Assembly: GCA_023246135.1 (NCBI GenBank)
Contig: JAHFJB010000020.1
Location: 1-6,737, forward strand
DNA length: 6,737 bases
Direction: 5' to 3'
Source of the DNA: Candidatus Parcubacteria bacterium
GTDB lineage: Bacteria; Patescibacteriota; Patescibacteriia; UBA1558; GWA2-36-10
The notes under the pieces were generated by a model. The model worked only from the letters and a program-made list of their open reading frames with translations, had not been told where the DNA came from and ran no database searches. Shown here one piece after another: positions 6,132 through 6,737 of the stretch. Both the position numbers and the translations under genes were made by a program. Every line of letters starts with the position of its first letter. Position 1 is the stretch's first letter.

Positions 6132-6160
6132 ATTTTACCATAAAAACATGGATTCTTTAA
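6132..6160 (-). promoter_or_regulatory. Predicted extended -10 promoter of the recombinase-like gene (leaderless)
   Basis: Read on the minus strand, TGG-TAAAAT (6140 down to 6132) is an extended -10 element, with a weak TTAAAG -35 (6160-6155) at 17 bases. The hexamer ends 6 bases before the ATG at 6125, so the predicted +1 is the A of the start codon. The -10 match is good and the -35 poor; no experimental support. Confidence 0.55.
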
Positions 6161-6174
6161 TGAGGTATTAACTG

Positions 6175-6203
6175 TTGACTTTTTATCAATAAAATGTTAG
6201 TCT
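6175..6203 (+). promoter_or_regulatory. Predicted rpsO promoter
   Basis: TTGACT (6175-6180; five of six bases) is separated by 17 bases from TAGTCT (6198-6203), which keeps the key first two and last positions of the -10 and is preceded by TGT, an extended -10. Transcription would start near 6210, giving a leader of about 94 bases before the rpsO ATG, unlike the leaderless promoters of the neighbouring genes. Confidence 0.6.
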
Positions 6204-6248
6204 AAGCCTACATTAATTAGCTTAATTTCCCTGTAGCTTGGTTTGAAC

Positions 6249-6272
6249 CTGACTAGCCTAACTAGAGGTCAG
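6249..6272 (+). promoter_or_regulatory. Possible structured element in the rpsO leader
   Basis: CTGAC (6249-6253) pairs with GTCAG (6268-6272), extended by TAG/CTA (6254-6256 with 6262-6264) across a 3-base GAG bulge and closed by a CCTAA loop. It lies 32 bases upstream of the start codon. S15 is known to repress its own mRNA in several bacteria through structured leaders that differ between phyla, so this is a candidate site; the stem is short and the assignment is an inference. Confidence 0.3.
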
Positions 6273-6291
6273 ACTCGGCCAGCGGAAAATG

Positions 6292-6300
6292 AAGGAAAGG
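6292..6300 (+). promoter_or_regulatory. rpsO ribosome binding site
   Basis: The purine run AAGGAAAGG lies 3 bases before the ATG at 6304, with AGGA (6293-6296) 7 bases upstream of it. It supports the ATG at 6304 over the in-frame ATG at 6289, which would place the site inside the gene. It is the only convincing Shine-Dalgarno before a gene in the window. Confidence 0.8.
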
Positions 6301-6303
6301 TAT

Positions 6304-6648
6304 ATGTTAGACAAGAAAAAGAAGCAGAAAATCGTTGAGAAGTTCAAAACTCACAAAAACGACACTGGTTCTCCAGAGGTGCAGATTGCTATTCTCACTG
6401 AGGAAATCAAAGAACTAACCAAGCATTTGCGTGAGCATAAGAAAGACGTTTCTTCTCGTAGAGGGTTATTGGCCAAAGTTTCTTTGCGCCACAAACTATT
6501 GCGCTACCTTGAGAGAGAAGATGATAAGCGTTTTAATAAATTGGTTAAGACTCTGGGTCTTAAGATAAGCAAAAGAGACAAACCGGATTTTCTAACGGAA
6601 GAGATTGCAGTGGAGAATCCAGAGGAAGAGCCAGTAGTAGAAGTATAA
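6304..6648 (+). CDS. rpsO: 30S ribosomal protein S15 with acidic C-terminal extension
   Basis: The 114-residue product is S15, a primary 16S rRNA-binding protein of the 30S platform that nucleates binding of S6/S18 and helps form the B4 bridge to the 50S subunit. Clear family motifs are IVEKFKTHKNDTGSPEVQIA (10-29), ILTEEIKELTKHLREHKKD (30-48), SSRRGLLAKVSLRHKLLRYL (50-69) and the end of the usual fold, RFNKLVKTLGLK (77-88). The ATG at 6304 is chosen because it matches the family start (MLxKxxK) and has a Shine-Dalgarno 7 bases upstream; the ATG at 6289 would add five residues not seen in the family. Typical S15 is 88-89 residues, so about 25 residues are extra: a tail with a cluster of Glu (TEEIAVENPEEEPVVEV). 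It is monocistronic as far as visible; a hairpin follows the stop. Confidence 0.97.
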   Translation: MLDKKKKQKIVEKFKTHKNDTGSPEVQIAILTEEIKELTKHLREHKKDVSSRRGLLAKVSLRHKLLRYLEREDDKRFNKLVKTLGLKISKRDKPDFLTEEIAVENPEEEPVVEV

Positions 6649-6653
6649 ATCAA

Positions 6654-6688
6654 AAAGCCCTGTTCCTAAGACTTAGGTTCAGGGCTTT
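6654..6688 (+). terminator. Hairpin after rpsO, probable terminator or attenuator
   Basis: AAAGCCCTG (6654-6662) pairs with CAGGGCTTT (6680-6688), and inside it CCTAA (6665-6669) pairs with TTAGG (6673-6677), with symmetrical TT/TT internal mismatches and a GAC loop. The stem is long, but it is followed by TTTAGTAGTTTAATAG with no proper T-run, so termination may be partial; it could also be an RNA processing site before a downstream gene. Confidence 0.6.
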
Positions 6689-6737
6689 AGTAGTTTAATA
6701 GTAAAATAATTATTAAATCACTAGGGCTTTAGTAGTT
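6681..6737 (+). repeat. 15-base direct repeat, second copy ending at the window edge
   Basis: AGGGCTTTAGTAGTT occurs exactly at 6681-6695 and 6723-6737, 42 bases apart. The first copy includes the 3' arm of the post-rpsO hairpin; the second ends at the last base. The stretch between is AT-rich and shows no gene. Confidence 0.85.

Noticed and set aside
6235..6260. GGTTTGAACC resembling a tRNA T-arm
   Set aside because: No flanking pairing stem, acceptor or anticodon arm can be drawn; it lies in the rpsO leader.
6289..6303. ATG at 6289 as the rpsO start
   Set aside because: The Shine-Dalgarno AAGGAAAGG would lie inside the gene and the extra residues do not match S15; ATG 6304 fits both.

Overview
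This is an AT-rich bacterial window with tightly packed genes. It most likely comes from a Patescibacteria/CPR-type genome (Parcubacteria-like), though that is an inference from gene style and not a marker-gene placement. Pointers to it are the very short gene gaps, the near absence of Shine-Dalgarno sites except before rpsO, a compact minor-pilin cluster encoding large surface domains, small lipoproteins with a PEBP or cytochrome b5 domain, and a ribosomal protein gene next to unrelated genes.

Bases 1-4269 form one rightward type IV pilus / type II secretion-like operon. It starts inside the gene for a PilC/GspF platform protein (its C-terminal 110 residues are present). Four prepilin-like genes follow, separated by 2-7 bases or overlapping by 4 (ATGA). 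Their order and features match the GspH-I-J-K / FimU-PilV-PilW-PilX minor-pilin set, which in known systems forms the priming complex at the fibre tip. The I/PilV-position pilin carries a predicted seven-bladed LVIVD-type beta-propeller and a further C-terminal beta-rich domain. The K/PilX-position pilin lacks Glu+5 and carries an inserted PA14/fibro-slime-like domain. The likely picture is a pilus tip that displays two binding modules covalently joined to pilins, with no separate PilY1-type adhesin gene in the window.

Bases 4286-5294 hold two small predicted lipoproteins: a PEBP/YbhB-family protein and a cytochrome b5-like heme-binding protein. They lie 10 bases apart, probably in one transcript from an extended -10 promoter placed so close to the ATG that the mRNA would be leaderless. 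A strong symmetrical terminator (5298-5329) separates them from a convergent gene.

Bases 5328-6125 (minus strand) encode an intact tyrosine-recombinase/Xer-like protein in which most catalytic positions are substituted. It too appears to be leaderless. A divergent intergenic region (6126-6303) then leads to rpsO (ribosomal protein S15), which has a conventional promoter, a leader of about 90 bases, a clear Shine-Dalgarno and an unusual acidic C-terminal extension. A hairpin follows rpsO, and a 15-base direct repeat reaches the last base of the window. No tRNA, rRNA, CRISPR array or insertion sequence was seen.
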